A DNA stretch of 64,000 bases from Oscheius tipulae (lineage: Eukaryota > Nematoda > Chromadorea > Rhabditida > Rhabditidae): the NCBI GenBank assembly GCA_037178975.1, contig JASJZH010000002.1, forward strand, positions 248,001-312,000, given 5' to 3'. This document shows, piece after piece, positions 44,150 through 56,109 of the stretch. The notes under the pieces were generated by a model. It searched no databases. It was not told the origin of the DNA and worked only from the letters and a program-made list of their open reading frames with translations. The position numbers were made by a program, and so were the translations under genes. Within the stretch, counting starts at the first letter, position 1. Each line of letters begins with the position of its first letter.

Positions 44150-44385
44150 GTAGTCCCTCGTTTGAATTCGGCACGCAAATCAGAAAGACCCGCGGGAAGA
44201 GAAAATTGTGAATAATTATAGTTTTGAGCCAACTACGGATGTGAAAAAGTTTCTACACCTGTTCTGAGGGTATCGTCAAAATACAAAAAAGTCTAGCTCG
44301 CACGGGAGTAGAACCCGGGTCGGTTACGATTTGTAGTCGGAGTGCTAACCGCCTGAGCCACTAACTTAGTTAACACGTGAACAGT
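44150..44385 (-). repeat. tRNA-derived SINE, family 1 (full copy)
   Basis: On the minus strand the head reads agtggctcaggcggttagca, then ctccgactacaaatcg and a B-box (gggttctactcccg). The tail carries cgcgggtctttctgatttgc and gtgccgaattcaaacgaggg. Order and spacing match the copy at 8390-8625. Confidence 0.7.
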
Positions 44386-45264
44386 AGCTGCACACTGGGT
44401 TCAAGTAAGTTTGCTAACTTTAAAGTTCGCTTTGGGCTCATCTTTCTTGCAAAAATGTCCTTTGAATTTTTTCTGCCTTAGCATAAAGTGCAAGTATATT
44501 AGAAAAACAAGTCGTTTCTAGAAGAATGTCAAGGAGACAAAAAGTTCAATAACCATCAAGCCTGACACATTAAAGGCCCGTTGGAGACAAACCTAAGGGA
44601 AAGGCGGTGCCCTTTTGAAAAAGGACATTCGGGAAGATAATGACAGCCAAAAAAAGGAGGAAATAGAGACTGTCAAGTCGTAAATTTTGGAGCCTGGGTG
44701 TGACTAAAAGCCTCGGTTCCAGCAACATAGAGTTTTAGGAAAAGATCAATGGTACGGAAATGATTGGAATGGGTTCAAAAGATGCCATAAGGGTTTATAG
44801 TCGAGTTTTCTGTCGCCTATAAGTCTTTCCTGAGGGGCTGGTGATAAAGGTATTGACCCAGAAAGTCGTGAAAGCTTGATGCAAAGCAGCGACAGAGAAA
44901 TAGAGACGTACATTGTTCAAAAGGTAGCAATATGTCGCTCCCGTAAGAGCTGTATCTGTGGAATACAGATTGGGAAGCGGAGTCATTTGGAGCAGGCCTT
45001 ATCGTAACTGTACAAAACGAGGCCCCGTGTTATCGAATGACCCCCGGGCTGCTCTTGCCTCCCATAAATGGATGTTTCATCGAAAAGAGGAGAAGAGAGG
45101 CTGAGTCAGAAAAAGACGTCAAAGGACTTGAAAGGAAGAGGAATATTGGATACTTGGTGGGCGGAGAATGTATGGGAAATTGTATTTTGGGGGGGGTCGG
45201 TCTCTATTTTTAGCTTGTCGACTAGAAGATAACCTTTCTCTATACCCTGTTTGAATTTGGCGCG

Positions 45265-45360
45265 CTAAGTTAGTAGTAGTGACTTAGTAAGGCAGGATAG
45301 CGCCAGCGCTAATAAATGGGTCCCAAGTTCAATCCCCGCCGCGGCCCAACCAAGCTTCCA
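45265..45360 (+). repeat. tRNA-derived SINE-like repeat, family 2
   Basis: It reads gatagcgccagcgctaataa, then gggtcccaagttcaatcccc, matching the inverted copy at 7860-7975. Confidence 0.5.
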
Positions 45361-45654
45361 TCCTCTCGTAGGTCGGTAATTTGGGAGTAGGTTGCTACGA
45401 AGGTAAAGGTGTTCCTAGAAAAGGTTGGGCAGCTTTTGGAACGTAATGCCCCGCGACCTGGCCCTTAGAGAAGTCTCCGCAACGGTCGGCGTCGCAAGAC
45501 CCCGCAGGAGTTTGACTCACAGAGCTCTTCAAGAATGTCTGCCGCTGTTTCGGATAGAAAATTTATTTAGTAAAACTGGTGATTCTGATCCAAAAAAGGG
45601 ACAAATCAATAGCCTGAAGGTATTTCCAAGTGACCCATGAGAAAGCAAAACTTT

Positions 45655-45740
45655 TTGACAAACGTGGGGGTCAAACACGACCTGTTTTATTTTGTAGTCA
45701 GAGCGCTAACCAACGGAGCCACGCGACCAAGTTTTGTGCG
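45655..45740 (-). repeat. tRNA-derived SINE, family 1 (head only)
   Basis: The minus strand contains gtggctccgttggttagcgc, ctctgactacaaaat and a weak B-box (cgtgtttgacccccac). Confidence 0.5.
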
Positions 45741-47394
45741 CCATTTCCAAATTGGCCAATAGTGGAAGGCTCGCTCTAATAGAACAGTTTCTTCGCAAAC
45801 AAAATTGCCTATCGACAGCTCCTAGCAATATTAACAAACACGATTCATCAAGAAGAAAAGAAGACTATCATTATAACTGATTGTAATAATCAACCAGCCT
45901 TGAAACATCATAAACAGCAAATAAGGACAGAAGAAAAGCCAGTGTAGTATGAGTGGAATAATAGTGATTAGTGGCCTGTGGGTCGAAAACCCGTCTTTTT
46001 TCGGTCTCTCGACAGGCTTGCGTATGGCAGAGGATAAATTACAACATCTGCCCCCAATGGCAATACACAGGGAGAGCGAGAGAGAGGCGTGGTTTCGGGG
46101 TGTTCTAATGAGAGTATGTGAGGGACTAGGAGGGGCGGGACTGACTGACACCGAGGACGATAATCGCCGGTCGCGCACTGGGCCTTATGGGGTGGGAGAG
46201 TCAATGACATGCCGACTGAAGGAGGGCAGAGGACAAACAAGGCGACAGGACAGATTAGATCATTAGGAGGAGTAGAGATTAATTGAGTGGGGTAGTTTTT
46301 GACAGACTACTTGATGCATCAAATTCTCTGCCGTACCATCTCATAAATAGGTGTAAATATGGTAAGTCTCTCGGACTCAAATTTTAAGATGAGATTTTCA
46401 GACTTTGAGACAGTACGCGAGAGAAGGGTCACAGTTCCAAAAGAGCACTGTTCAAAAACAGAAACTAAGCCGCGCGTCATCTAATCTCCTTCCTCTTGTA
46501 GAAGTGTGTAGATTAGACGTTGCAAAAGACTGAGGCAGTAGGAAACACAGTCACACTGTCTCTTCGAAAAAAAGACAATAAAAGAGGGAGCGAGAGAATT
46601 CGGAAATGATTGAGCGTGATGACTAGTTCAACGCCAAATTTTGTTGTGGTGGTTTCTGTTTCAGGTGTCTCGGGCTGCAAGAAAATGTCATATGTTTAGA
46701 GAGACAGAGACTCTCGTTCCGATTCGAAGCTCCTGTAAACTTATCACCACGCTACTTCCGCTACGTGTCAATGCTTTTGAATATTCTTATCTCTCGATTC
46801 TTAGAGAGTTGTGTGTGTGGGAGTACTGTTCCCCACAGAACAAGGAAAACATTTCTAAATGACTAGATAACAGAGAGAGGTCATCGTGACTTACTCTCTC
46901 CGAAAAGATCATGCCTCTCCCAATTAGAAACCACCTCAAATCAAAAATCCATACGAATTGCGGTAGAAAGAACTGAAAGAGATAGGAAGGTCGGAAACGA
47001 GAACTGCCAATTTGACATTGTTGACCTTGCCTGGACTAACGGATCACGGCATAAAATGCTATTGGGGGTGAGGTGGAGGACGAGAGTCTGTGTGACAAAA
47101 AGGGACATTGGCGCCGCTGGATGTGACTGGGAGCGGGTTGATTTGAAGTGGCAGTACTGATTTTGACTGACTAGTCAGTAGTCCTGGTCTCTTAATTATC
47201 TCGACTTGGGGAGATGCGATGTTGATTGGGGCAGGAAGGCGGAAGGAGAAAAAGCGGCTTTGATCTCAGCTGCTTGTATGATGGGCGGAAAGAGAAGAGA
47301 TGATAGAGAGAAAAGTGGTGGCGAGTGCTAGGAAGCAAATTTCGATCCGCGGAAAACGCGATTCTCACTTCCGTACATCTGTCATCGTGAAATA

Positions 47395-47560
47395 GAGAGA
47401 CAGAGAGTTTGAGAAACAGAGGCGTAGTGGCAGAGGCAGAGAGATAGACAGATGAGGCACAGAGGGAGACAGAGAGGCCGTGAGACAAAGAGAAAGAGAC
47501 TAAGAGTCGTAAAGACTAAGTGACAGCGAGACAGAGAGAGATAGACAGAGAGACGTTAGT
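47395..47560. repeat. GAGACA low-complexity tract
   Basis: About 165 bases of gagacagagag-type units with interruptions. Confidence 0.8.
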
Positions 47561-48887
47561 GACAGAGAGCTTGTGCCTTCTACATTTCCATTATACACTT
47601 CCATTCTATCAGCATCATCACCCCCACTGTCACCATAAATTTGCCAGCGGCAGCAGCAAGTTTCATTTCTCCCTGTTTCTATCTCCAACCACCAAAAGGG
47701 GAACCGCCTCCGGGCTGGCTGAACTCTCTGTCAAATCGTAACATTACGGTTTTTGGAACAACAAGCCGGTAGGTTAATGGCTGACGGTTAATCTTCCAAC
47801 GATGACAGTGCGTGAAAAATATCTATTTCCCGACCCGAAAATGAAAAGATCAGGACCCGAGTTGACTCACTTTCTTCTCAATTAGGGTAGAGGCAGGTTT
47901 TGCAACCTGCCAACCGGAGGTTCGACAGGCTAACAATGGCGATTATGGAGGGCGCCCCCTGGTCATCCAAAGCAGCTAATTTGATGGATTTTGGTCACTT
48001 TAGACAAACTTGCTTGTGCCTAGATTTTTGAAAGGCCGAGATTGTACGCCATTTTCGAGAGATAAGATAACAATAGACTCCGAGAGTAGGCTACTTGTCT
48101 CTCTCCCATCAGAACCATGTCATTGAAAAACTGACGAAGAGAATAGACTTCGGACAGTCTTATCACCTAGGATCGAGGAAGTCAGCCACTGAGAATTTAC
48201 GATTGGGGGAAGGGAAGGGAGGGCTAAAATGGTGTCCAGAAGAATTGAACCGTGAATATTTTTCCCTGTTTAGGGTATAGCGAGAAGCTTTCGATAGGCG
48301 AAATGGGACGCCTCTCGGTTAGATGCGTTCAATGGATAAGAGCCCGGATCACGGAGACTGTGGCCGTGTCTTTCCCCTCTTCTCTAGTGGTTTCGAGGAT
48401 GCCATTGGGGAAAGGGAAAAGTGCTAACAGGGTGGCTGTGGACCAGGATAGACAAAAAAATCTGTATAGTTCATCCCAGGCGGCAGATTAGGTATACATG
48501 AGACGGATATAGCTCCGCGTTGCCATAGCAAAAAGTGGTAGTCGGATTGGGAATGGAGTAATAAACAGTCAGCAATTTAGCAGAATGGATGGAAGGACAA
48601 TGGTGCGTCTCTGTCTTTCTTTTTTTCTTTTTCTGTCTCTCTCTCTCTCTGTTTCTGTGTCTCTTCGCACCCTCACACTCTTTCTATCTCTCTGTCTCTA
48701 TGTCTCGCATTTCCCTATGTTTCTGTCTGGACTCGTGAGTGACTAATTCCTATGCAAAATGAGGTGTGAAGAAGGGATCATCGTGTAGGGTTACGAGAGT
48801 GAGGGTAGAGGCTGGACCGTTTGCTTATGTCTCTCCCCAGGTGTCGACGATCTCGCTTCGACAGTGGGGCCAACATTCGCACGGCTA

Positions 48888-49480
48888 TTATGTCCTTGTG
48901 AGAGGACGGCAAACAATACGGATTTTCATCAACAGAAGAAGGGAACTATTCAGGTCAAATTTCAATTTCCTTGATAGTGAAACGCCTTCAAGTTTGTGAA
49001 GCCGAGAATAGTATGGGGGTAAAGGCACAAACATTGCATCGTAAAAGTCTTCTGAATGACTCTGACAGTAAACTTGAAAGGAGAAAAGGAGGAAAACAGC
49101 GGTCTTGTAAACATGGCAAATGGCTGATTGCATCCTCTTTTTAGGCAAATAGTACCATTGCTCATCGGCTGCGAGACACAAACGGTGAGGAGCAAGGGGA
49201 CTGACCCAAGTCTTTGTCATTCCACCAAAACTTTCACTGGGTCTTCCCACCGAAAAAGACTGCACACCACGGTAATGCAGCTTTTGCGTAACGATCTTTG
49301 TCGCTGCTTTCGCTCTATCTGTTCGCCAGACGGCAAGCTCCGTCTCAAAAGTGCCAGGAGGCCGACGACTGGGTCAGGCCAAGTGACCCTCATCGTCGAC
49401 AATGATCTGTTTGTCTTGCGCCACTAACACCCGCTGTCTCCATAAATACGGTGTTCGGGAGGGGTGCGGAGGTGAGTGGC
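48888..49480 (-). CDS. Possible unrecognised gene or remnant
   Basis: The minus strand stays open for about 165 codons down to a stop at 48888 (segments SVGRPSESFGGMTKTW and RLCLAADEQWYYLPKKRM). Upstream, after a ttttag acceptor, another open piece (WRQRVLVAQDKQIIVDDEG) could be spliced to it. I recognise no domain. Length and composition are suggestive only. Confidence 0.25.
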
Positions 49481-50380
49481 TAAAATAGCAAAACATGCTG
49501 ACTGTATTGGGAAGACCAGCTTAAGCAGAGATCTGTTATTGTTATATCCGTTTTTTTAAGAGAGAGAGAGAGATAAATGGAAGTGATACTATAACTCGTC
49601 CCACGAAAACAGTTGTTTTCATAGGACCTAGACAGTCATAGGCTTGACTGTTTAAGACTGTTTACAAATAGTTGGTCAGATTGTCTTGCCCACAGCAATT
49701 TTAGCAAATTGTTACGAAACTAACGGAACAAACTTGACAACTATGAATGCGTGACGATAGGCGAGGAGTCCTATACGTGGTCTAAAATTCCTTCCGCTGG
49801 CTACCGCCACGGAAATTGCGGAACTGGACCCGAGAAAAGCCTCTCGGCAAACGAACATATGAACATCAGGCGGACTGGTCAGACTTATTTGTTGTCTCCA
49901 GGTCGAACGGTTCAATTTTTTCACTGGAGACTCCTTCTTTGTGAGAAAAGTTTCCCAAACTAAGATGACTGCGCGCAGGGGCTACTTGCAGTGATTTGTG
50001 ACGCCTAATTATACCAGTTGTCAGACGCGTGTGTGTACAAAATTGGCATGTGGACAATTAGTTTTGGTCTTTGTACAGGTACAAAGAGGGAAAACTGACT
50101 ATATTTTTCTAATGACACACCTGGGAGTCAAAAGAAACAACGTCTCTGGAACTGGGTGAAAAAAGTCAATGGACTGGTCTGTATGAAGGTCATGGAGTCT
50201 GCGAAAAAATGATACCGTCAAAACGTTGCATGTTTTCCTAACTGAAAACCTATGTGCTCTTTGAATTGAACTTAAACCCTCATGAGACACCTGTCTCAAA
50301 AGGTTTTGAATTTGGTAATATTTATCGAGACCTCTATCATAAGCCTAACTGCTAAAATCTTTTCGAATACTTGTTCAGCC
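49481..50380. other. Intergenic region, no gene seen
   Basis: A/T-rich with short open frames only. A GA dinucleotide run lies at 49558-49574. Confidence 0.4.
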
Positions 50381-50399
50381 GGCCCGGAAAAGGTGGGTC

Positions 50400-50590
50400 G
50401 AGCCAAAACCATGGGCGGGGGACTGAAATAAGCCATTTAGGGGTCAAGGGTGCATTTTCTGTTTTGTGTTCCGCAATGTTGAAGAGCAGGAAAAATTCTA
50501 CAACTTTACAAGATACCGCAAAGCGAAAAAATGTGACCTTGCCCCCTAAATAGCTGTTTTCTGTTGCGCACTCTGAGCTGAAAAGGGTTT
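50400..50590. repeat. Long-armed hairpin repeat copy
   Basis: Outer arms aagccatttaggggtcaagg and its near complement ttgccccctaaatagct enclose the core pair gcaatgttgaag and ctacaactttacaag. This shows the family is a foldback element of about 150 bp. Confidence 0.65.
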
Positions 50591-50935
50591 TGTTCAGGTT
50601 GGACCTAAGGCGCGCTCGTGTTCGGAGTGATGCTAACATGTTCGAACACGAACATGTCCAGAAAATGTTCAGTGTTCGGGTCCGTAAGTCAGCGTTGAAA
50701 TACTCGCAAGAAAAAAAAGGACTAACCGAAATGAATGTGAGCTTCTTTCCTCCTTTAGGCGAGTGGAGCTGGCTGGTTTCTCTCTAAATGGTATTCCCGT
50801 CTGGCCCACGTATTAGCACACGCCGAACAACAGTTAGAAGCATGCGCAGGAGACTTTAAAAGTAGGGAGATTATAGAGGAAGGAAGTGGGTTTGAACAGA
50901 TTTTGAAAATCCGGATAAAACCAGAACATATGGGC

Positions 50936-52263
50936 CGGATTTCCGGGTCTGATTCGGTTTGACCGAAATCGATTTCGAACTGTAACGATTTCCGCCAAAA
51001 TTCGATTTCGCGCTGTTATGGTTTTGAACAGATCGATTTCGACATGTTCGGTTTCGACCAAATTTGTACGTAATCACGTACACGTTTTTCTACTGTGCTT
51101 CCTAGTTGATTCCTTTTACGTTTTATAACAGTTTTTGTGTTATCTCTTGTTTTTTTTGTCAATCTGCATGTTTTCGCAGAATTATGAAGCCAATTAGGAA
51201 ACCCGAGACTATAGACCAACATTTGATGAGGCTGAAAAGGACGGATCTCGTATCTACAACTGCTATTATCAGTAAGCCTCATTGTTTTCGTCATTTTCTG
51301 ACATTTACAGGGATAGAATGTACTCTTCCTGTGCAGCAATAATCAAAAGAAGTGAGACAGGCCAATCTACCATCAAAGTTGCCCACAATCATCCGGCCGA
51401 CGACGTACTGAATATTGTAAGTGTACTGCATTCTTTTCTCATTTTATTAAAGGCTGGAACCGAGAAAGTAGAACAACGTTTTAAAGCAAGAAGTCAGCCT
51501 AAAACGTCTTCGAAAGACATCATTGAAGAATCTCAACGCTTCCATCCGGCAAAAGTAATTCTTTTAGGTTTTTATCTTTACTAACATCGTTTAGGAAGTT
51601 ATGATAGCCAGCGGCAGAGGATATACCGTGCTCGAGAGCAAAATCAGCTGATTTCAAGTTGCTGGATCTCCCTGTCCCAGTATTTCAAGGAGCGATGACT
51701 ACTATGTCAGGTACAACTACGTGTTCCAGCAGTCTGTAAAGTTGAGTTTATAGACGGAAAACGATTTCTACTGAAGGAATTATCTTGCTATGGACAGGAT
51801 GATTACACGATCTTGAGGATATCGACAAGATGGCCGACCTGCTTCGCTATTTTCAATGAAGCCACTGCTCTTTTTCCTGGCACAAAGCTTTTTTCATTGT
51901 CACAATGTCTTGTCTTGCCTTGAACCTCAATAAATTTGTCTTGATGCTTATGTTTATCGGGTTTTCTTGGGGGAAAATGCAGTTTTTCTTTATCAAGAGA
52001 CTACAATTGTCGTCTAGCCCCTGCTTGCAGTGATCTTTATCATCTGTTAGCAAGAAAATTATTTGAAAAACGGCCAAAAATCGAATAAAAACAAGCTGAG
52101 AATACGATGAATACTATTTGTACGTGGTTGCGTACAAATTTGGTCGAAATCGAACATTTCGAAATCGATTTGTTCAAAATCGACTTGCCGCGAAACCGAC
52201 TGCGGCGAATTCGAGCGCGGGGGAATCGATTTGTTCGAAACCGTCGCAGACCCGGATTTCCGT
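50936..52263. mobile_element. MULE-like element with ~145-bp terminal inverted repeats
   Basis: The ends 50936-51080 and 52118-52263 are inverted copies: gtacgtgattacgtacaaat, then cgaaatcgat modules, then cagacccgga at the outer edge. The interior carries a short spliced frame with a FLYWCH-type finger half. Long terminal repeats plus FLYWCH is the MULE (Mutator) arrangement. No transposase DDE domain is present, so the copy is non-autonomous or internally deleted. Confidence 0.7.
51184..51650 (+). pseudogene. FLYWCH-type fragment inside the MULE-like element
   Basis: Exons 51184-51270, 51311-51417, about 51453-51555 and about 51595-51650 give MKPIRKPETIDQHLMRL, then MYSSCAAIIKRS, then KVAHNHPADDVLNI, then KARSQPKTSSKDIIEE. 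The CxAxI...HNHP part matches the C-terminal half of FLYWCH fingers, and the following helix matches the linker seen in MULE proteins. The first zinc cysteine (WxC) is not seen. Confidence 0.5.
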
Positions 52264-52288
52264 CGTGAAATTCAAATTTTTGGTAGTA

Positions 52289-52762
52289 GTTAAACAGGCG
52301 CCCCCAACTCGATTTTACGCGAAATTGCGTACGACGTACGCAAAACTACGTCGTGGCGCGAATTAATTTTCCTTTTCGTATTTCGTCGTTTTTTTACCTT
52401 TTTCCTCGAGTTTTTTAAAAATATTTTCTATTTTTTATAATGTTGTTCGACTGCTCTCAATGTACCGCACCTTGAAATCAACAGAAATCAACGGCCCCAC
52501 TTTCCTTGAGGCTGCCGACCTCACGAAAACTGAGTAGGCTTGTCTCGCCTACTGTCAGGAACTCAGCTTGCTTGCTACTCTTCCGGTCATCGGATTCACC
52601 CACCAGAATTCTTTGGTGGTTCACCATCAGAAATATTAAAAAAAGTTGAGGAAAAAGGTAGAAAAAAACAAAAAACGAAAAGGTAAATTGATTCGCGCCA
52701 TGACGTAGTTTTGCGTAAGCCGTACGCAATTTCGCGTGAAATCGAGTCGGGACGCCTGTTTA
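52289..52762. mobile_element. 474-bp MITE with ~130-bp inverted arms
   Basis: It starts taaacaggcgcccccaactc and ends with the near complement gagtcgggacgcctgttta. The arms include the tacgtcgtacgcaaaactac motif and its inverse. No coding capacity was found. Ends of TA suggest a Tc1/mariner-type MITE. It abuts the next element directly. Confidence 0.8.
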
Positions 52763-55184
52763 TAGTCTGTTCACAAAAAACAACCAAACGACCAGGCATC
52801 GCGGGCTTTTTTTGGCGCGGATTCAAAGGGCTAAAAATTAGCTTCAAGTATTTCCTTCATCAAACAATGTCATCTTTTCCCGTATTTTTTGCTATTTTTC
52901 CGTTTTGTTTTTCGTTAAACAACAGGTAACATTTATTGAAATAACGTAGAAAACGAATTCGTCACTCATCTTCGTCCAAATCACTCTCCTCGGAAACAAA
53001 AGGAACAATATCTTCGGGGGAATCATCACTAATAGGGATATTGATCGGGGGAGTTACAAAATTGAGGCCTTCGTGGCGGATGAACTCTTCTTCGACATGA
53101 GAAGCATTGTTGTAGAATTTCTTCTGTATCGGGAGAGGAATAGAAGAGACGATCTGGATGAAGCGACGGCGCATCTCTTCTATCTTTTCGATGCCTTTTG
53201 TGCTTTTACAGAGCGATTGCTTAGCAAACCCCCACACGTGCTCAATTGGATTTAGAGTACAGTGATACGGGGGGAGACGCAGCAGTGTAACACCATGGTC
53301 TCGAGCCAGATTGGACGTGGAGAAAACTTTCATCTGGTCTCGACCACCACGAGATTCGTAGAAGCATTCAAGATCGTAAAGCAAGTCGGCTTTTGTTGCT
53401 CCGAGCTCGGATTCGACACCATGTTTCAAGAGAAATTCAGAAATTACCGCCTTGGTATCGCGGATTGTCGGCAACTATAAATCTTTTTGGGTAAGCGTAA
53501 CAAGTATGAGTCTAACCTTTTCTGCTTGCTTGTTGTGGTAAGCGACATTGTCAATGACTAATATTGCCTGACGATCTCCAGCGGCCTCTTTTATCTTTGG
53601 CAAAATTTTGCTCAAATACTGATGGAATAGATCGCTGTCCATCGTCTTGTGATAGTCTTGATCTGTCTCTCTTCCACAGTTGGTCCAAACCTAAGAGAGT
53701 AATGGTTAGATAATAAATCTCTCCGTAAACCTCAAAGGTATCCAACATCAGTCCTGTCTCTGCAATACAGCCTACAACGATTCCTCTTTTTCCTCTGGAA
53801 GTGGACGGATCGGGTCCAATTTTCAGCCCTCTGTCGATGAACTCTTTTGGATTCTCTATAAAAGTTTGAAAGGAAAACTGCTCAGAATCGTACCTATAGC
53901 TTTAGTATCTACCCAGTCTCTTACGGATCTCATCCCTTCAAATATCCACGTTTCGTCCATGTAAACTATGAAACTATTCCCTGCTCTAAGGTCTTTGATC
54001 CGTTTCAAGTAGCGGTGTCTGAGCTTGACCAGGCTTGGTTTCTCATACAAAAAGTTCCTGTCGCGGACGACTCGATAGGTAAAACCTAACGAACGGAGCA
54101 GTTTGTAGAGATTGGTCCTGCCCATCTTGAACCCGTCATCCTCAAAGACTTCAGACAATTTCGAGTGCAAAAGGCTCACGCTGAGCTTTGTGCGATCGGT
54201 GTACATTCGATGAATGTGCATCGAAATGTTTTCACACAACTCTTTGGGAAACCTTTGTGAGAACTCTTTAGTCTTCTGCTTCGAGGATTTGGGAACGACA
54301 CACGGCTTACAAGAAGGGAGAGCCTTCGAGCGAGAAGAAGTAACAGTCGTTTCGGTCCCGTCAGCAGCATTTCGGTCCTCGATAATTTCCTTGATCTTTC
54401 TCTGTGAGATGCTGGTTGTCTTAGCTGCGAGGACAAAAGGATCGTTGAGCTCGGGACAGACTTCAGACAAGGAGGGGACGATAGCAGCAAAGAGATCGAA
54501 GACGTTTGAGATCATTCCACGAGTTTTATCACAGAGTTTGGTGCCTTTTACTCCTTGCGAAGAAAACGACCCAAAAGCATGAACCAACTCGGTACGAAGA
54601 GTCTCTAGTTTTTGCTGAAATAAGCAATGAACACAGGTTTTAGGATCTAAGCTTTATTTTATCGTATACTCTTTTTACAATAAAAATGCTGATCCTACTC
54701 GAAACAACCAAAATTTCAAGACGGTTACAAAACCAAACAGTTATGGGGACCCTAACAAAATGAAAACAAAAAAACCTTTGAATTATCTGGAGGAGGCGAA
54801 GGAGGCGGTGGCATCGGCGGAGGAGGAGGCGGTGGCAATGGCCCTGAGCTCCAGAACAGACGGCGGAAGATGGGACGGGGCGTTGAGTCCATCAGAAAAG
54901 GAAAAATTATTATAATCGTTAAAGAAAGTAGAAAAGAACAAATCTTATATGACTGATATTTAACGGTGGAAAAACGTAGCATGGTTCGGCAACATATATG
55001 GTCGTCTTAAAACAGAATATTCCGGTTAAAACAAGCAAAAATGGAGAAAAACGATGTAAAAGACGAAGAAAAATGATTGAAAAGATGAACTTATTGAAAT
55101 TCTAACCAATTTTGAGCTGTTTGAATCCGCGCCAAAAAAAGCCCGCGATGCCTGGTCGTTTGGTTGTTTTTTGTGAACAGACTA
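52763..55184 (-). mobile_element. 2.4-kb Tc1/mariner-superfamily (ITm) transposon, intact
   Basis: Terminal inverted repeats of about 70 bp (tagtctgttcacaaaaaaca, with gcatcgcgggctttttttgg further in) lie at 52763-52835 and 55115-55184, with TA at both edges. The only gene is a five-exon transposase on the minus strand whose frame is fully open. Confidence 0.88.
52962..54892 (-). CDS. DDE transposase of the ITm element (549 aa, five exons)
   Basis: Exons 54776-54892, 53894-54614, 53731-53855, 53517-53690 and 52962-53474 total 1650 nt, exactly 550 codons. The N-terminus is unusual: after about 20 residues comes a proline run (PLPPPPPPPMPPPPSPPP). A helix-rich DNA-binding region follows. The DDE_3-type core has YMDETWIF, LVIDNVAYHNKQ and HCTLNPIEHVWGFAK. 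About 88 residues lie between the second Asp and the Glu, far more than the 34-41 of Tc1/mariner; long-spacing ITm groups such as Sailor (DD82E) are known. The C-terminus is acidic. All catalytic residues and splice phases are intact, so the protein may be functional. Confidence 0.85.
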
Positions 55185-55209
55185 TAACTACTACCAAATT
55201 TTTTCTATG

Positions 55210-56109
55210 ATTTTCAAGTTTCATCCTGATTTTCTCCCATTTCTTTGTTGTTTTGCTCAATTTTTCCTTTTTTGCAATATTTTTTTTGTAACAGATGATC
55301 TCAGCACTTCTGGCAAGATGAATGAAATCATTCCCAATTTTCGAACATTGGAAAAACCGCCAGCTGGATGTTGTGCGCACCTTCTACTAGCAGCGAATCG
55401 AGAAGAGTGCTCTCAGCAGCTCGACTCATTACGACGGACCTCCGCAGTCGTCTCTCTTCTGATACATTGAAAATGTTGTTATTCGTTAATCTCAAAAGCC
55501 GTTTACTTCAGAATGGTAAACAATCTCTTTAGTTTTTATGACTAAACCGTTTTGTGCCCTTTTTCATTATCATCAATAAATCCTTACAGAAGCTGCTACA
55601 ATAAAAGTCAAAATTTTGCTCTTCGTTCCTTTCGTTCGTGTTCGGTTCGCATGTCGAACAAAAAGGGCGCTAATCGACTCGGCTTCGGTTGGACTGGAAA
55701 ATGTACTGCCTGTTCGATTCATGTTCGGGTAAAATTTCGGTGTCCGCGCAACCCTGGTGTGAACCGCTAGAAATTCAAAAAGAAACAGAACTTCATGATT
55801 TTTTAACTTTCCGTGCAATGCTCAAATTCAAAAGGCAGATCCTTTTGGTGCCTTTTCTCCTTCGAACTTTACTACTTCTCTCTGCTGCTGGTTTCTCGCT
55901 AAATGGTTTTCTTTCTATGCTTTTTTTTCTACAAAAGCGCAATGAATGATATATAATTTACTGTAAAAAGCTTACAAAAATGTCAAAAATACACGGACAA
56001 CTAGGGGCAAAGACGAATCTACGAACAGGGGGTGTAATTAGCTGACTTTGTGTCAAGAACACCCACAAATTAGATAAATATGGAGAGAAAATATAGGGCT
56101 AAAAAGAAT
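55210..56109. other. Intergenic region next to the transposon cluster
   Basis: I see no gene. Short frames at 55207-55470 and 55552-55770 have no domain. Fragments near 55630-55760 (gttcggttcgcatgtcgaac) share words with 50580-50690 and may be repeat debris. Confidence 0.35.

Larger units (their letters stand above)
43589..48887. other. Gene-poor interval with SINEs and GAGACA tracts
   Basis: No convincing gene was found in this 5.3 kb on either strand. It contains SINE copies at 44150-44385, 45265-45360 and 45655-45740, a gagaca tract at 47395-47560 and a CT tract at 48605-48715. Frames at 45831-46266 and 48095-48491 have no recognisable features. Confidence 0.45.

Noticed and set aside
44300..44385. 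Candidate functional tRNA gene
   Set aside because: A- and B-box are recognisable but the acceptor and anticodon stems do not pair; multiple similar dispersed copies indicate a SINE.
45831..46266. Overlapping frames of more than 100 codons on both strands
   Set aside because: No recognisable motif on either strand and both extend through GA/CT-rich sequence.
47395..47560. Possible CRISPR-like or satellite array
   Set aside because: Units are irregular GAGACA low-complexity DNA without spacers; the genome is eukaryotic.
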